Shown here: positions 17,497-26,171 of the stretch, in pieces
Layout: each line of letters begins with the position of its first letter
Numbering within the stretch: the first letter of the stretch is position 1
From: an uncultured Bacteroidia bacterium
Lineage (GTDB): Bacteria > Bacteroidota > Bacteroidia > Bacteroidales > UBA932
Direction of reading: 5' to 3'
NCBI GenBank assembly: GCA_902789395.1
Contig: CADANY010000002.1
Coordinates: forward strand, 163,390-227,389
Length of the DNA stretch: 64,000 nt
Notes under the pieces: generated by a model
Seen by the model: only the letters and a program-made list of their open reading frames with translations
The model's database searches: none
Told to the model about the DNA's origin: nothing
Translations under genes and position numbers: made by a program

Positions 17497-19082
17497 AAAA
17501 GGGAGGACGCGCCATAGTCCTCCTTTTGCTGCTTCTTCTCACGGGATGCGGCGGGGATGTCGTGGCGGTTCCTGAACCTCGCCTCAAGTCCATTTCCGTA
17601 GACGAAACGGAGGTCGTTCTTCCTGCGGAGGGAACGGCCGAACTGCATTTTTCAGTCCGGGATCCCGGGGCGGTGTTCGAGGCACTGGAACTGGTTCGTT
17701 CCGACGGTACGCTCCCGGAGGATTATTCCCTCCTGCGCATCCTTCCCGAAGAGGAGCCGGGTTGCTTCGCCGCGGTAATCCGTGACCATGGAACTGAATC
17801 CCTTTACCGGGAATCCGTCCAACTGCGGATCGTTCTCGAGGCGCAAACCGGCCGGGTATCCTACATCGCATCCCCGTCCTTCACTGTCGAAAGCGAGGCG
17901 GCCGCCTCCGGCGGAGTCGTTCTTAAAACCGGTCTTCCCATCGTCCGGATTGTAACGGATGGCGGGGCCGAAATCCGCTCAAAGGAAGAATATCTGTCCG
18001 CTCGCATTTCGATCGACGGGAAGGGGACCGCTCCCGACCTTCAGGAGATGGGCTGCGGAATCCGCGGCCGGGGCAATACGACCTGGACTTGGCCGAAAAA
18101 ACCCTATCTTGTACGGCTGGAAAGCAGGATGGAGGTGCTGGGTATGCCGGCGCACAAGCGCTGGGTCCTTTTGGCCAATTTCATGGACCGGACCCTGATG
18201 CGGAACCTGCTTGCCTGCCACGTCGCAGCATTGACGGAACTGGACTGGACCCCATCGTGCGTTCCGGTCGAGCTGGTCCTGAACGGCCGGCACGAGGGGA
18301 ATTATCTCCTGATCGAACAGATCCGTGTCGACCGCAACCGGTTGGATCTGCCCGAGGACGGTTTTCTCCTGGAGCTGGACTTCCATTTTGACAATCCGGT
18401 CCAGTGGATCAGTCCCTGGGGACGGTCCGGGATGGTCTCCGGAGGAATCCCCTTCAGCATAAAGTATCCCGAACCGGAAGATCTATCCCCGGAAAGGATC
18501 GCAAGGATCCGGGAAAAAGTCGAAAGGGCCGCTGAAGTGCTGTACGGTCCGGATTTCAAGGACCCGGTAAAGGGCTATGCCGCCTTCCTGGACGTCGGTT
18601 CCTTCATTGATTACTGGATTGTCTTTGAGGTCATGGGGAACCACGAACTGGGCAATCCCGGCAGCGTTTTCATGCACGGAAGCCCTTCCGGGAAGATTGT
18701 TGCGGGCCCTTGCTGGGACTTCGACTGGGGGGCGCTGTCCTACCGGACTTCTCCCCATGCACAACGGGGGCTCATCAACCGGTACACCATCTGGTATAAT
18801 CGGCTGTTCGAGGATCCCGCCTTCTGCGAGCGGCTTCGGCTCCGGTATGAGGAATTGCTGCCTCTCCTGTCCGGCGTTCCGGCTTACATCGATTCTGCCG
18901 AGCGGCTGCTTACGCCGTCTGCACGCCTGAATTTTGCCCTCTGGGACCCTTCAGGCGACGCTTCGCAAAACGGAGGACAGATTATCAACGGAGATGAAAA
19001 CCTGTCTTTCCACGAAGCCGTTCTTCGCTTGAAAGACATTTATTCGGAACGGCTGGAAATCATTCGGAAAAATCTGCCATAG
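17493..19082 (+). CDS. CotH kinase-family lipoprotein
   Basis: 529 residues, lipobox LTGC (Cys 19). After an N-terminal beta domain (about 30-140) the CotH domain shows IRGRGNTTWTWPKKPYLVRL, KRWVLLANFMDRTLMRNLLA, GNYLLIEQIRVDRNRL and the metal-binding GPCWDFDWGAL. CotH of Bacillus is an atypical protein kinase that phosphorylates spore-coat proteins; Bacteroidota homologues are exported and mostly uncharacterised. Translational coupling to the GH3 gene (4-base overlap) makes it part of the beta-glucan operon. Its role there, for instance surface protein phosphorylation or binding, is unknown. Confidence 0.88.
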   Translation: MKKGGRAIVLLLLLLLTGCGGDVVAVPEPRLKSISVDETEVVLPAEGTAELHFSVRDPGAVFEALELVRSDGTLPEDYSLLRILPEEEPGCFAAVIRDHGTESLYRESVQLRIVLEAQTGRVSYIASPSFTVESEAAASGGVVLKTGLPIVRIVTDGGAEIRSKEEYLSARISIDGKGTAPDLQEMGCGIRGRGNTTWTWPKKPYLVRLESRMEVLGMPAHKRWVLLANFMDRTLMRNLLACHVAALTELDWTPSCVPVELVLNGRHEGNYLLIEQIRVDRNRLDLPEDGFLLELDFHFDNPVQWISPWGRSGMVSGGIPFSIKYPEPEDLSPERIARIREKVERAAEVLYGPDFKDPVKGYAAFLDVGSFIDYWIVFEVMGNHELGNPGSVFMHGSPSGKIVAGPCWDFDWGALSYRTSPHAQRGLINRYTIWYNRLFEDPAFCERLRLRYEELLPLLSGVPAYIDSAERLLTPSARLNFALWDPSGDASQNGGQIINGDENLSFHEAVLRLKDIYSERLEIIRKNLP

Positions 19083-19101
19083 ACAAACAAGGCTAGCGAC
19101 T

Positions 19102-19815
19102 ATGAAAACTCCTCTTCTTGATCTTTTCCTTCCCCGGACGTGCGTTGTTTGCGGTAGGCCGCTCCTGCTTCAAGAGCGGCAGATCTGTATCTACTGCCTC
19201 TCCGATCTGCCCCTGACTTATAATTGGCTGCGGACCCGTCATCCGATGGCGGACCGCTTCAATGCGATGATCAGCCGGGATCTGCCTTCCGATGTTTTTG
19301 AGCCTTATGCCTATGCCGCAGCCCTTTTCCGGTTCAGTTCTCAGGCCGGGTATCGTCGGATCCCTTATGCACTCAAGTATGGCGGGGATATCCCGGCAGG
19401 CCGTTATTTTGCCATCATACTGGGCCGGATGCTTTCTGAGGCCTCTCATTTCCGGGATGTCGACGCGGTTATTCCCGTCCCCCTCCACTGGACCCGGCGC
19501 TGGTCGCGCGGATACAACCAGGCCGAAATACTCGCCCGGGAGGTCGCGTCCGTCCTGGGTGTTTCCTGCCGGACCGGAGTCCTTGTCCGCAGCCGACGGA
19601 CCCGGACCCAGACCCGGAAGGCTGTAGCAGAAAAGAAAAAGAATGTCTCCGGAGCGTTTTCACTCCGGAGACCCCTGCCGGAAAACGTCCGGCATGTTCT
19701 TCTGATTGATGATGTTTTTACGACAGGTGCGACCCTGAATGCCTGTTACAGAACGCTCCGAAGGTCTTATCCGACCATCCGGATCAGTATCGCAACCCTT
19801 GCCGTAGTCGGTTAG
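19102..19815 (+). CDS. comF: ComF-family phosphoribosyltransferase-like protein
   Basis: 237 residues. An N-terminal zinc-finger-like segment has two CxxC pairs (CVVCGRPLLLQERQICIYC). The C-terminal half carries the type I PRTase signature VLLIDDVFTTGAT near residue 200 and WSRGYNQAEILARE. ComF acts in uptake of transforming DNA in Bacillus and Haemophilus; in Bacteroidota its role is unproven. It starts 19 bases after the CotH stop and may be read with it. Its stop overlaps the stop of the convergent SIS gene by four bases (TTAG). Confidence 0.9.
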   Translation: MKTPLLDLFLPRTCVVCGRPLLLQERQICIYCLSDLPLTYNWLRTRHPMADRFNAMISRDLPSDVFEPYAYAAALFRFSSQAGYRRIPYALKYGGDIPAGRYFAIILGRMLSEASHFRDVDAVIPVPLHWTRRWSRGYNQAEILAREVASVLGVSCRTGVLVRSRRTRTQTRKAVAEKKKNVSGAFSLRRPLPENVRHVLLIDDVFTTGATLNACYRTLRRSYPTIRISIATLAVVG

Positions 19816-20573
19816 ACTCCCTTGACGCGTTCTTTGTATTCGCGGATGCATGCATCGAGCCGCTCCCCGGCTGTCGTGTCGCCCGGAACATTGTGGGACG
19901 GATGGATATAGAGGTGCTCTCCGCGATCGGCGAGAATTTCCGCAACGGTGCAGATGGTCATCCATACGGTCGTGATGAACGCCATGGTCGAAAGCGGTCC
20001 GATCTTGTCCTGGTGGTTCTTCAGTTCAACGGAAGCGTCCTGGAGCGGGCAGCAGGTATCGACGACATAGTCGGCGAGCTGGAAGAGGTTCTTGCCGCAG
20101 GAATGGCGGGGTTTTTTGTCCCCGGTGTCGCCGGCGGAGCCGAAAACGATGACTTTCATGCCGCGTTTTTTGGCTTCGAGGGCCATGTCGATGTTGACGG
20201 CGTTGATACCCGTATGGGAGAAAATCCAGAGGACGTCTTTTTCATTGAAGTTCCAGCTTTCCATGATGGTCTTCCCGTAACCTTCTGTCCTTTCAAGGAA
20301 AAGGAACTGATGGATGCCCATTTCACCGACGATGTGCGTGAAGAAGGTCAAAGGGAGTTCGCAGAGGGGATGGAATCCGACGAAACCGCCGATCCGCGGA
20401 TACATTTCTTCGATCGGAAGATTGGCGTGTCCGCAGCCAAAAGTATGGACCCAGTGGCCGGACTGGATGGTATCGGCCATGACCTCGGCTACTTCCTTGA
20501 TCTTTTCCATCTGGGTTTCTTCAATTTTGTTCATCACGCCAAAGGCGTTTGCTTTCCATTGATTTGCTAACAT
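19812..20573 (-). CDS. SIS-domain sugar isomerase family protein
   Basis: 253 residues, cytoplasmic. SIS-fold phosphosugar-binding signs are HTFGCGHANLPIEEMYPR near residue 43, LWIFSHTGINAVNIDMA near 115 (the usual Ser-rich loop) and MKVIVFGSAGD near 140. SIS domains bind and isomerise phosphosugars or sense them. As last gene of an operon with a ROK kinase and an MFS carrier, it probably handles a phosphorylated sugar, possibly an amino sugar. The substrate is not identifiable from sequence. Confidence 0.8.
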   Translation of the reverse strand: MLANQWKANAFGVMNKIEETQMEKIKEVAEVMADTIQSGHWVHTFGCGHANLPIEEMYPRIGGFVGFHPLCELPLTFFTHIVGEMGIHQFLFLERTEGYGKTIMESWNFNEKDVLWIFSHTGINAVNIDMALEAKKRGMKVIVFGSAGDTGDKKPRHSCGKNLFQLADYVVDTCCPLQDASVELKNHQDKIGPLSTMAFITTVWMTICTVAEILADRGEHLYIHPSHNVPGDTTAGERLDACIREYKERVKGV

Positions 20574-20576
20574 ATT

Positions 20577-21746
20577 CTATTGATTTAAAGGTTGATTTTT
20601 GATTTTGTCTCCAGCTTTTCGGGCGACCGGAAGAAGAACTCTCATCATCACGATGGCAACACCGAGGGCCAGGGGTAGGAACCGGTAGTTGCCAGCGTCA
20701 AATGCCGCACCGGTCAGCCGGTTAAGGGTCGTTTGTCCGAGGAGCGCAATGAAAATAGCAAGGGAAAAAGCCGTTCCGCTGCGCTCAGGGAACGCCCCGC
20801 CGAGGAAGTTCAATACGACGGGGAAAGTAGCGCCGACGCCGAATCCGATGAGGACCATCGACAGGTAGACCCAGAACAGCCGCCCGCCTCCCAGATACAG
20901 GAGCAGGACGCCGGCGAGGGCTACGCCCAGATAACAATATAGGGTTTTCGCTTCCCGAAGCCGCCGGATGATGTGCCCGAGGGGCAGTCTTCCGCAGAGC
21001 ATCCCGATGGTAAACCAGGTCATCGCAAGGGTCGCGGCCGCGTGGGAAATGCTTGAAGTATGCTCCAGGTAGGAGACCGTGAAATTCCCGCTGGCGCCCT
21101 CAAATCCGCTTTGGAAGAAAAGAATAAGCCCGAAAAGGAGAAGTGCGGGATATTTGAGGAGGCCGAGCGACTGTACCAGGGGCATTTCCTTCGCGGAGGG
21201 CTTGGCCTTTGGGAAAGAAAGGAAACAGAACCAGACAGTCAGGAGGGCCATGATTACGGCCATGACGGTAAGCGGAATCCGGTAATCCGGAATGAAATAA
21301 TTCAAGAGGGTCCAGAGCAGGGCCCCGATACAGTAGAAGGCACCGAGAATCCCGAGCCTTCCCCCGCGCCGTTCTTCGTCATAAATGTCGGAAACGAGTG
21401 CATTGGTCTCGCCGTTGAGGATGCCTCCGCCGACCCCGAGACAGAAAATCGCTCCGTGAAGGACGGCAATGTTTTTCGACAGGGAAAGGCCGGCAAGACC
21501 GCCGAGGGCAAGAACGGAACTGATGATCAGCAGCCATTTATAACCGCTTCGGTCGACGACGGGTCCGAACAGGAGAGTCCCGAGGATGATTCCGAGGGAC
21601 ATGGTTGAAGGCAGGGCGTTCGCTCCCGGAACGATTTCGTTGAGCGGACCGAGGATCGGACCGAGCGAGAGCATGGCGACGCCGAAAAAGGCCATTCCGG
21701 CACAGGCGGCGGCGAATACTTTTGGAGTGGAGTAGGAAGGGTCCAT
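20577..21746 (-). CDS. MFS transporter, fucose-permease-like
   Basis: 389 residues from ATG 21746. A longer frame exists to 21980, but its extra N-terminus is Arg/Pro-rich and lies on top of the ROK gene, so it is rejected. About 12 hydrophobic segments begin with VFAAACAGMAFFGVAMLSLG. A motif-A-like loop GPVVDRSGYKWLLIIS follows TM2. Sugar or organic-anion symport across the inner membrane is likely. The gene begins two bases after the ROK stop and ends three bases before the SIS gene, so uptake, phosphorylation and isomerisation genes are linked. Confidence 0.85.
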   Translation of the reverse strand: MDPSYSTPKVFAAACAGMAFFGVAMLSLGPILGPLNEIVPGANALPSTMSLGIILGTLLFGPVVDRSGYKWLLIISSVLALGGLAGLSLSKNIAVLHGAIFCLGVGGGILNGETNALVSDIYDEERRGGRLGILGAFYCIGALLWTLLNYFIPDYRIPLTVMAVIMALLTVWFCFLSFPKAKPSAKEMPLVQSLGLLKYPALLLFGLILFFQSGFEGASGNFTVSYLEHTSSISHAAATLAMTWFTIGMLCGRLPLGHIIRRLREAKTLYCYLGVALAGVLLLYLGGGRLFWVYLSMVLIGFGVGATFPVVLNFLGGAFPERSGTAFSLAIFIALLGQTTLNRLTGAAFDAGNYRFLPLALGVAIVMMRVLLPVARKAGDKIKNQPLNQ

Positions 21747-21748
21747 GG

Positions 21749-22660
21749 TCAGAGCATTACGTGGTGAAGGGTCAGGGCGGCGGCGCCGATTAGGGCGGCA
21801 TCTCCCTGGACGGCAGAAGGGAGGAACCGGACTTGTTTCATGGCGACGGGCTGCCCCCAGCGGCAGGCTTCGGCATAGATCCGGTCCATAAACCGAGCGG
21901 CAGGTCCGAAGACTCCTCCTCCGAAAACAAGGATTTCCGGATTGAACAGGCTTACGAAGTTGGCCGCCGCCATCCCCCATAGCCGCACCGCCTTGTCGAG
22001 AACCGCCGTCGCGACAGGGTCTTCCCGTTCATAAGCGGCGAAGACGTCGGGAGAGGTGATGTCTTCCCGTCCATACCGTTCTGCCGCCCGTTCGCCGATT
22101 CCGGTCCCGGAAGCATAGTACTCGAAGCACCCGCAACGGACATACTCCTCAAGGAACGGCTCCTGGAGGGCCATCCAGCCCGTTGCGCCTGCAATGTCTC
22201 CGGCTCCGTGCAGGATCCGCCCATCCGCGAGGATCCCGGCACCGATTCCGGTCCCGACAGCCAGGTAGATGGCATTCCGGCAGCCTTTAGCCGCGCCTTT
22301 CCAGTACTCTCCGAGGATATAGCAGGTCCGGTCGCTTTCGATGAAAACCGGGATATCTCCGACTCCCGGACACTCCCGGATCCGGTCTCTCAGCGGATAA
22401 TCTTCCCAGCCGGGAATGTTCGGAGCCCAGACGCGGCCGGTTCCTCCATAGGCAATACCGGGGACACAGACTCCGATGCCGGAGAGTTTTTCCCCGGAGG
22501 AGATAAACGCACGGATCAGATCAGTCAGGAGTGCTCCTACTGCCTCTCCTTCCGCTCCGTCAAGGAGCGAAACGCGTTTGGTAAGCAGGGTCCCATCAGG
22601 GGCAAAAAGACCTGCGGCAATCTTGGTGCCGCCGAGGTCGATGCCGAGGGCGGGGCCCAT
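21749..22660 (-). CDS. ROK-family sugar kinase
   Basis: 303 residues. N-terminal ATP-binding GIDLGGTKIAAGLF (DxGGTK), a substrate loop VPGIAYGGTGRVWAPNIPGW, AVGTGIGAGILADG and the ROK region CGCFEYYASGTGI. The usual ROK zinc site (GH..CxCGxxGCxE) is only partly kept: the His and the first cysteines are missing, so metal binding may be lost. Members phosphorylate glucose, N-acetylglucosamine, N-acetylmannosamine, mannose or fructose. The tight neighbours (SDR, MFS, SIS) suggest a dedicated catabolic kinase. Confidence 0.88.
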   Translation of the reverse strand: MGPALGIDLGGTKIAAGLFAPDGTLLTKRVSLLDGAEGEAVGALLTDLIRAFISSGEKLSGIGVCVPGIAYGGTGRVWAPNIPGWEDYPLRDRIRECPGVGDIPVFIESDRTCYILGEYWKGAAKGCRNAIYLAVGTGIGAGILADGRILHGAGDIAGATGWMALQEPFLEEYVRCGCFEYYASGTGIGERAAERYGREDITSPDVFAAYEREDPVATAVLDKAVRLWGMAAANFVSLFNPEILVFGGGVFGPAARFMDRIYAEACRWGQPVAMKQVRFLPSAVQGDAALIGAAALTLHHVML

Positions 22661-22663
22661 GAG

Positions 22664-23410
22664 CTAGCAGTAGAGGCCGCCGTTGACGGCGACGACTTGC
22701 CCGGTCACATAGGAGGCGAGGTCGGAAGCCAGATAGAGAGCCGTATTGGCGATGTCTTCCGGCGTTCCGCCCCTGCGGAGCGGGATCTGTTTGAGATATT
22801 CTTCCTTCACGGCGTCAGGAAGGGCGTTCGTCATTTCGGAGACGATGAATCCGGGGGCGATCGCGTTGGCGCGGATGCCGCGGGAGCCCATTTCCTTGGC
22901 GACGGATTTGGCCATTGCGATCAGGCCGGCTTTCGAAGAAGCGTAGTTGATCTGGCCGGGATTGCCCATCTGGCCGGCGATGGATGCCATATTGATAATG
23001 TTTCCGCTTTTCTGGCGGGCCATGGAAGGCAGGAGGGCATTGATAAAGTTGAATGCGGATTTGAGGTTGACCGCGATGACGGCATCCCACTGTCCTTCCG
23101 TCATGCGCATCGCAAGGCCGTCTTTGGTAATACCGGCATTGTTGACGAGGATGTCGACCTTGCCGAAATCGGCCAGGATCTGGTCGACGACGGCATGTGT
23201 TTCGTCGAAGTTGGCGGCATTGGAGGCGTACCCTTTTACTTTATGGCCAAAGGCGGCAATTTCGGCAATCGTTTCTTCCGCCGCTTCATTGATAACTAAA
23301 TCCGTGAAAGCGACATCGGCGCCTTCTGATGCAAATTTAAGGGCGATCGCCTTCCCGATCCCGCGTGCGGCACCGGTAATAAGGGCGACCTTTCCGTCTA
23401 AAAGTCCCAT
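22664..23410 (-). CDS. fabG: Short-chain dehydrogenase/reductase, FabG-like
   Basis: 248 residues. Classical SDR with TGAARGIGKAIA cofactor loop near residue 13, NNAGITKDGLAMRM near 90, catalytic Ser in IINMASIAGQMGNPGQ, YASSKAG (Tyr-x-x-x-Lys) and C-terminal AVNGGLYC. It closely resembles Bacteroidota 3-oxoacyl-ACP reductase, which reduces beta-ketoacyl-ACP with NADPH in fatty-acid synthesis. It heads a tight operon with a ROK kinase, an MFS carrier and a SIS protein, so a sugar or polyol dehydrogenase role cannot be excluded; the symbol is given on sequence likeness only. Confidence 0.8.
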   Translation of the reverse strand: MGLLDGKVALITGAARGIGKAIALKFASEGADVAFTDLVINEAAEETIAEIAAFGHKVKGYASNAANFDETHAVVDQILADFGKVDILVNNAGITKDGLAMRMTEGQWDAVIAVNLKSAFNFINALLPSMARQKSGNIINMASIAGQMGNPGQINYASSKAGLIAMAKSVAKEMGSRGIRANAIAPGFIVSEMTNALPDAVKEEYLKQIPLRRGGTPEDIANTALYLASDLASYVTGQVVAVNGGLYC

Positions 23411-23430
23411 ACTGAATCTTTTTTGTAAAT

Positions 23431-24828
23431 TTATGAATTACTTTCCTTCCGCTCTTGCATCCGTTGGATCAGCTGTTCGGTCGTATGGATGCCGAGCTTC
23501 CGGAAAATGTTGTTCTTATGTGTTTCTACTGTCCGGGTCGACAGTCCGAGCTTGTCGGCGATCTCTTTGGAAATCAGTCCCTGGCAGCAGAGTTCTGCAA
23601 CTTGGAGTTCCCGCTTCGTCAGGGAGTCCGTCGAATTGCCGGCCATCTTGGACAGGTCCTTGATGACGGCGGACATCTTTTCATGCTTCACTTCCAGGGT
23701 CGTCTCTTCTTCGTGGATCTGGAGAATCTTTTCTTTGATTTCAAGTGCCTGACGGAGAATCCGGATATTCTTTTTCCGGACCGTGGCGATCCAGATGACG
23801 AGAACCAGCGCCAGGGCAAGAAGGGCTGCGATTATCGCGAGAAGGAGCCGGATGCTCTTCAGCCCCTCTACTTCCTGCTCTTTGGAAGCGATTTCCTGCT
23901 CCTTCTGCTTGACTTCCTGCTTGATTTTGAAGTCGTTGAGTTCTTCTGCCGTTTTTTCCTTGAAGATCGAATCGGTCAGGGCGGCATATTCCTGCATGTA
24001 GCGGTTCGCCTCGGTAGGGTCAGACGTGCGGAGCAGGCTGGACAATTCCTGGGTAATCTTTTTCTGGAGATACTTGTTCCCGATTTCGATGCTCAGTCCC
24101 CGCGCCTCACGGAGGTAGTTGGCGGCAAGATTCTCAAACCCTTCTTTCCGGGCGATAAGACCCTGCTGGTACCGGCAGATCGTCAGGGAATTCTTATTCT
24201 TCGTGCGGTCGAAGACAGCGTACGCATCTTTGAGCAGTTCCGAAGCTTCCGCCAGTTTTCCTTGCTCGAGAAGCGCTTCGGACAATTGGGATTTCCGGAT
24301 AGCCGTCTGCTCTTCCCGTCCGGCCGCCTCATCCAGCGAAAGCGCTTTTCGGGCAAAAGATTCGGCTTCTTCGAATTTTTTCCGGTTGACGAGGATATCG
24401 GCGGCCATTCCGTACCGGATGGCAAGGGCTCCGCTCTCTCCGTCGAGCCCCTCTTCGATATCGATAGCTTCCCGGATCAGTTTTTCAGCCATTTTGTAGT
24501 CTGACGTTGCCATATACATGGCCGCGAGATTGTTGAGGGAAGAACTGATCGCCGCTGAGTCCCGGGATGCCACGTCGAGTTTGTAGCACTCTTTCTGGCT
24601 GGCAATCGCCTTGTCGAAAATGCCGAGGCGGAAATAGGATGAGGCGAGCAGGCTGAGTGTTTCTCCGAGCAGTTGGTCGTCCTTCGCTTCCCGGATGGCG
24701 GGGAGTTCTTCGGAAAGGGTCTCGACCGCTTCCTGATAGCGGTTCTCCTGATAGAGCCCGGAAGCTTTCTGCAGGACTTCCGAAGGGGTCAGCGCCAACG
24801 TGAGCGAAAGAAGAAGCGAAAGGATCAT
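23431..24828 (-). CDS. TPR-containing membrane LuxR-type regulator
   Basis: 465 residues from ATG 24828 (the longer frame starts with TTG). Signal peptide, TPR repeats up to about residue 285, a transmembrane helix (LLLAIIAALLALALVLVIW, about 335-355), a coiled coil and a C-terminal LuxR HTH: LTKRELQVAELCCQGLISKE then LSTRTVETHKNNIFRKLGI. No receiver domain. Such TPR-TM-LuxR proteins are common in Bacteroidota and are thought to sense an envelope or nutrient state. It lies 20 bases upstream of the SDR gene in the same direction and may control or belong to that operon. Confidence 0.87.
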   Translation of the reverse strand: MILSLLLSLTLALTPSEVLQKASGLYQENRYQEAVETLSEELPAIREAKDDQLLGETLSLLASSYFRLGIFDKAIASQKECYKLDVASRDSAAISSSLNNLAAMYMATSDYKMAEKLIREAIDIEEGLDGESGALAIRYGMAADILVNRKKFEEAESFARKALSLDEAAGREEQTAIRKSQLSEALLEQGKLAEASELLKDAYAVFDRTKNKNSLTICRYQQGLIARKEGFENLAANYLREARGLSIEIGNKYLQKKITQELSSLLRTSDPTEANRYMQEYAALTDSIFKEKTAEELNDFKIKQEVKQKEQEIASKEQEVEGLKSIRLLLAIIAALLALALVLVIWIATVRKKNIRILRQALEIKEKILQIHEEETTLEVKHEKMSAVIKDLSKMAGNSTDSLTKRELQVAELCCQGLISKEIADKLGLSTRTVETHKNNIFRKLGIHTTEQLIQRMQERKESNS

Positions 24829-24864
24829 AATCAATTAGTTTATCATGCGAATTTAGTGAAAATC

Positions 24865-24896
24865 CTTGGGACTGCAAGAGGTTTTCTGTATCTTTG
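24865..24896 (+). promoter_or_regulatory. Candidate promoter of the S-adenosylhomocysteinase gene
   Basis: CTTG at 24865-24868, a 20-base spacer and TATCTTTG at 24889-24896 match the Bacteroidota -33/-7 arrangement (TTTG, 19-21, TAnnTTTG). The ATG follows 22 bases after the -7 box. Confidence 0.6.
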
Positions 24897-24918
24897 CACC
24901 CTTAAAAATCATACCCCT

Positions 24919-26169
24919 ATGGCTTGTCACGTCAGAAACACAGAATCCTGGGAGAGCGGGGAACTCAAGATCCGTTGGGTCCGGGACCATATGCCCCTCC
25001 TTGCTTCGATCAGTGAAGATTTTTCCGTCAGCCGGCCTTTTGCCGGGCTTAAAGTCGCCTTGAGCGTCCATCTGGAGGCCAAGACGGCCCACCTGTGCGA
25101 AGTCCTCGCGCTGGGAGGTGCCGAGATGTATGTTACCGGAAGCAATCCGCTTTCGACCCAGGACGACATCGCCGCAGCCCTCGTGCGGCAGGGTATGAAT
25201 GTATTTGCGGTCCATGGCGCAACGCCCGAGGAGTATGAGTCGGATATCCGCCGGGTTCTTGAGATCGGACCGGATTTGATCATCGATGACGGAGGAGACC
25301 TTGTCGGAATGCTCCATCGGGAATTCCCCGAGCTGCTGCCCCGCGTCATCGGCGGATGCGAAGAGACGACAACGGGGATCCTCCGCCTCAGGGCGATGGA
25401 CCGTGCAGGACAGCTTGCTTTCCCGATGATGCTGGTCAACGACGCCGCTTGCAAGCATTTCTTTGACAATCGCTATGGAACCGGCCAGAGTGTCTGGGAC
25501 GGAATCAACCGGACAACCAACCTGATTGTCGCCGGAAAGACGGTCGTTGTCGCCGGCTATGGCTGGTGCGGCAAGGGCGTCGCGATGCGCGCCAAAGGAT
25601 TCGGTGCGGAAGTGATTGTGACAGAGGTCGATCCTGTCAAGGCGCTGGAGGCGCTCATGGACGGATACCGGGTTATGCCCATGCGTGAGGCGGCCCCGCT
25701 CGGCGACTTGTTCATTACCGTTACCGGATGCCGGGACGTCATTACGCCGTCGGATTTCCTGCGGATGAAGGACGGTGCGATCTGTTGCAACGCCGGTCAC
25801 TTCGACGTTGAGGTCGATATCGCTTCCCTGAAAAAAATGGCGGTCTCTTCGCGGGAGGCCCGCGCCAATATCCAAGCCTATACCCTTGAGAACGGCCGGA
25901 CGGTCCATGTCATCGCCGAAGGACGCCTTGTCAATCTTGCCGCCGGCGACGGGCACCCGGCAGAGATCATGGACATGTCCTTCGCCATCCAGGCGCTCAG
26001 TCTCCGCTATCTCCTCGAGAACCGCGACAGGCTGGGTCGGGAAAGGGGAAAGATGCTCCATTCCGTCCCGGTCGAGATCGACCAGGCGGTGGCCCGGCTT
26101 AAACTTCGTTCCTGCGGCGTCGAAATCGACACCCTTACGCCCGAACAGCGGGCATACTTATTCGGTTAA
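24919..26169 (+). CDS. ahcY: S-adenosylhomocysteine hydrolase, short type
   Basis: 416 residues from ATG 24919. A longer in-frame extension to 24673 lies opposite the TPR-LuxR gene and is rejected. It converts S-adenosylhomocysteine to adenosine and homocysteine, using tightly bound NAD. Visible motifs are VNDAACKHFFDNRYGTGQS (substrate Lys/Asp/Asn region), the Rossmann loop VVVAGYGWCGKGVAMRAKGF and NAGHFDVEVD. The protein is shorter than the common bacterial/eukaryotic form, which has an extra insert and a KPDHYRY-type tail; here the end is LTPEQRAYLFG, as in archaeal and Thermotoga-type enzymes. nhaA follows after two bases. Confidence 0.94.
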   Translation: MACHVRNTESWESGELKIRWVRDHMPLLASISEDFSVSRPFAGLKVALSVHLEAKTAHLCEVLALGGAEMYVTGSNPLSTQDDIAAALVRQGMNVFAVHGATPEEYESDIRRVLEIGPDLIIDDGGDLVGMLHREFPELLPRVIGGCEETTTGILRLRAMDRAGQLAFPMMLVNDAACKHFFDNRYGTGQSVWDGINRTTNLIVAGKTVVVAGYGWCGKGVAMRAKGFGAEVIVTEVDPVKALEALMDGYRVMPMREAAPLGDLFITVTGCRDVITPSDFLRMKDGAICCNAGHFDVEVDIASLKKMAVSSREARANIQAYTLENGRTVHVIAEGRLVNLAAGDGHPAEIMDMSFAIQALSLRYLLENRDRLGRERGKMLHSVPVEIDQAVARLKLRSCGVEIDTLTPEQRAYLFG

Positions 26170-26171
26170 AC

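Noticed and set aside
21747..21980. N-terminal extension of the MFS transporter gene
   Set aside because: The added residues are Arg/Pro-rich, not membrane-like, and lie on top of the ROK kinase gene. ATG 21746 begins a normal MFS first helix.
24673..24918. N-terminal extension of the S-adenosylhomocysteinase gene
   Set aside because: It is antisense to the TPR-LuxR gene and precedes a good promoter at 24865-24896; homology begins at ATG 24919.
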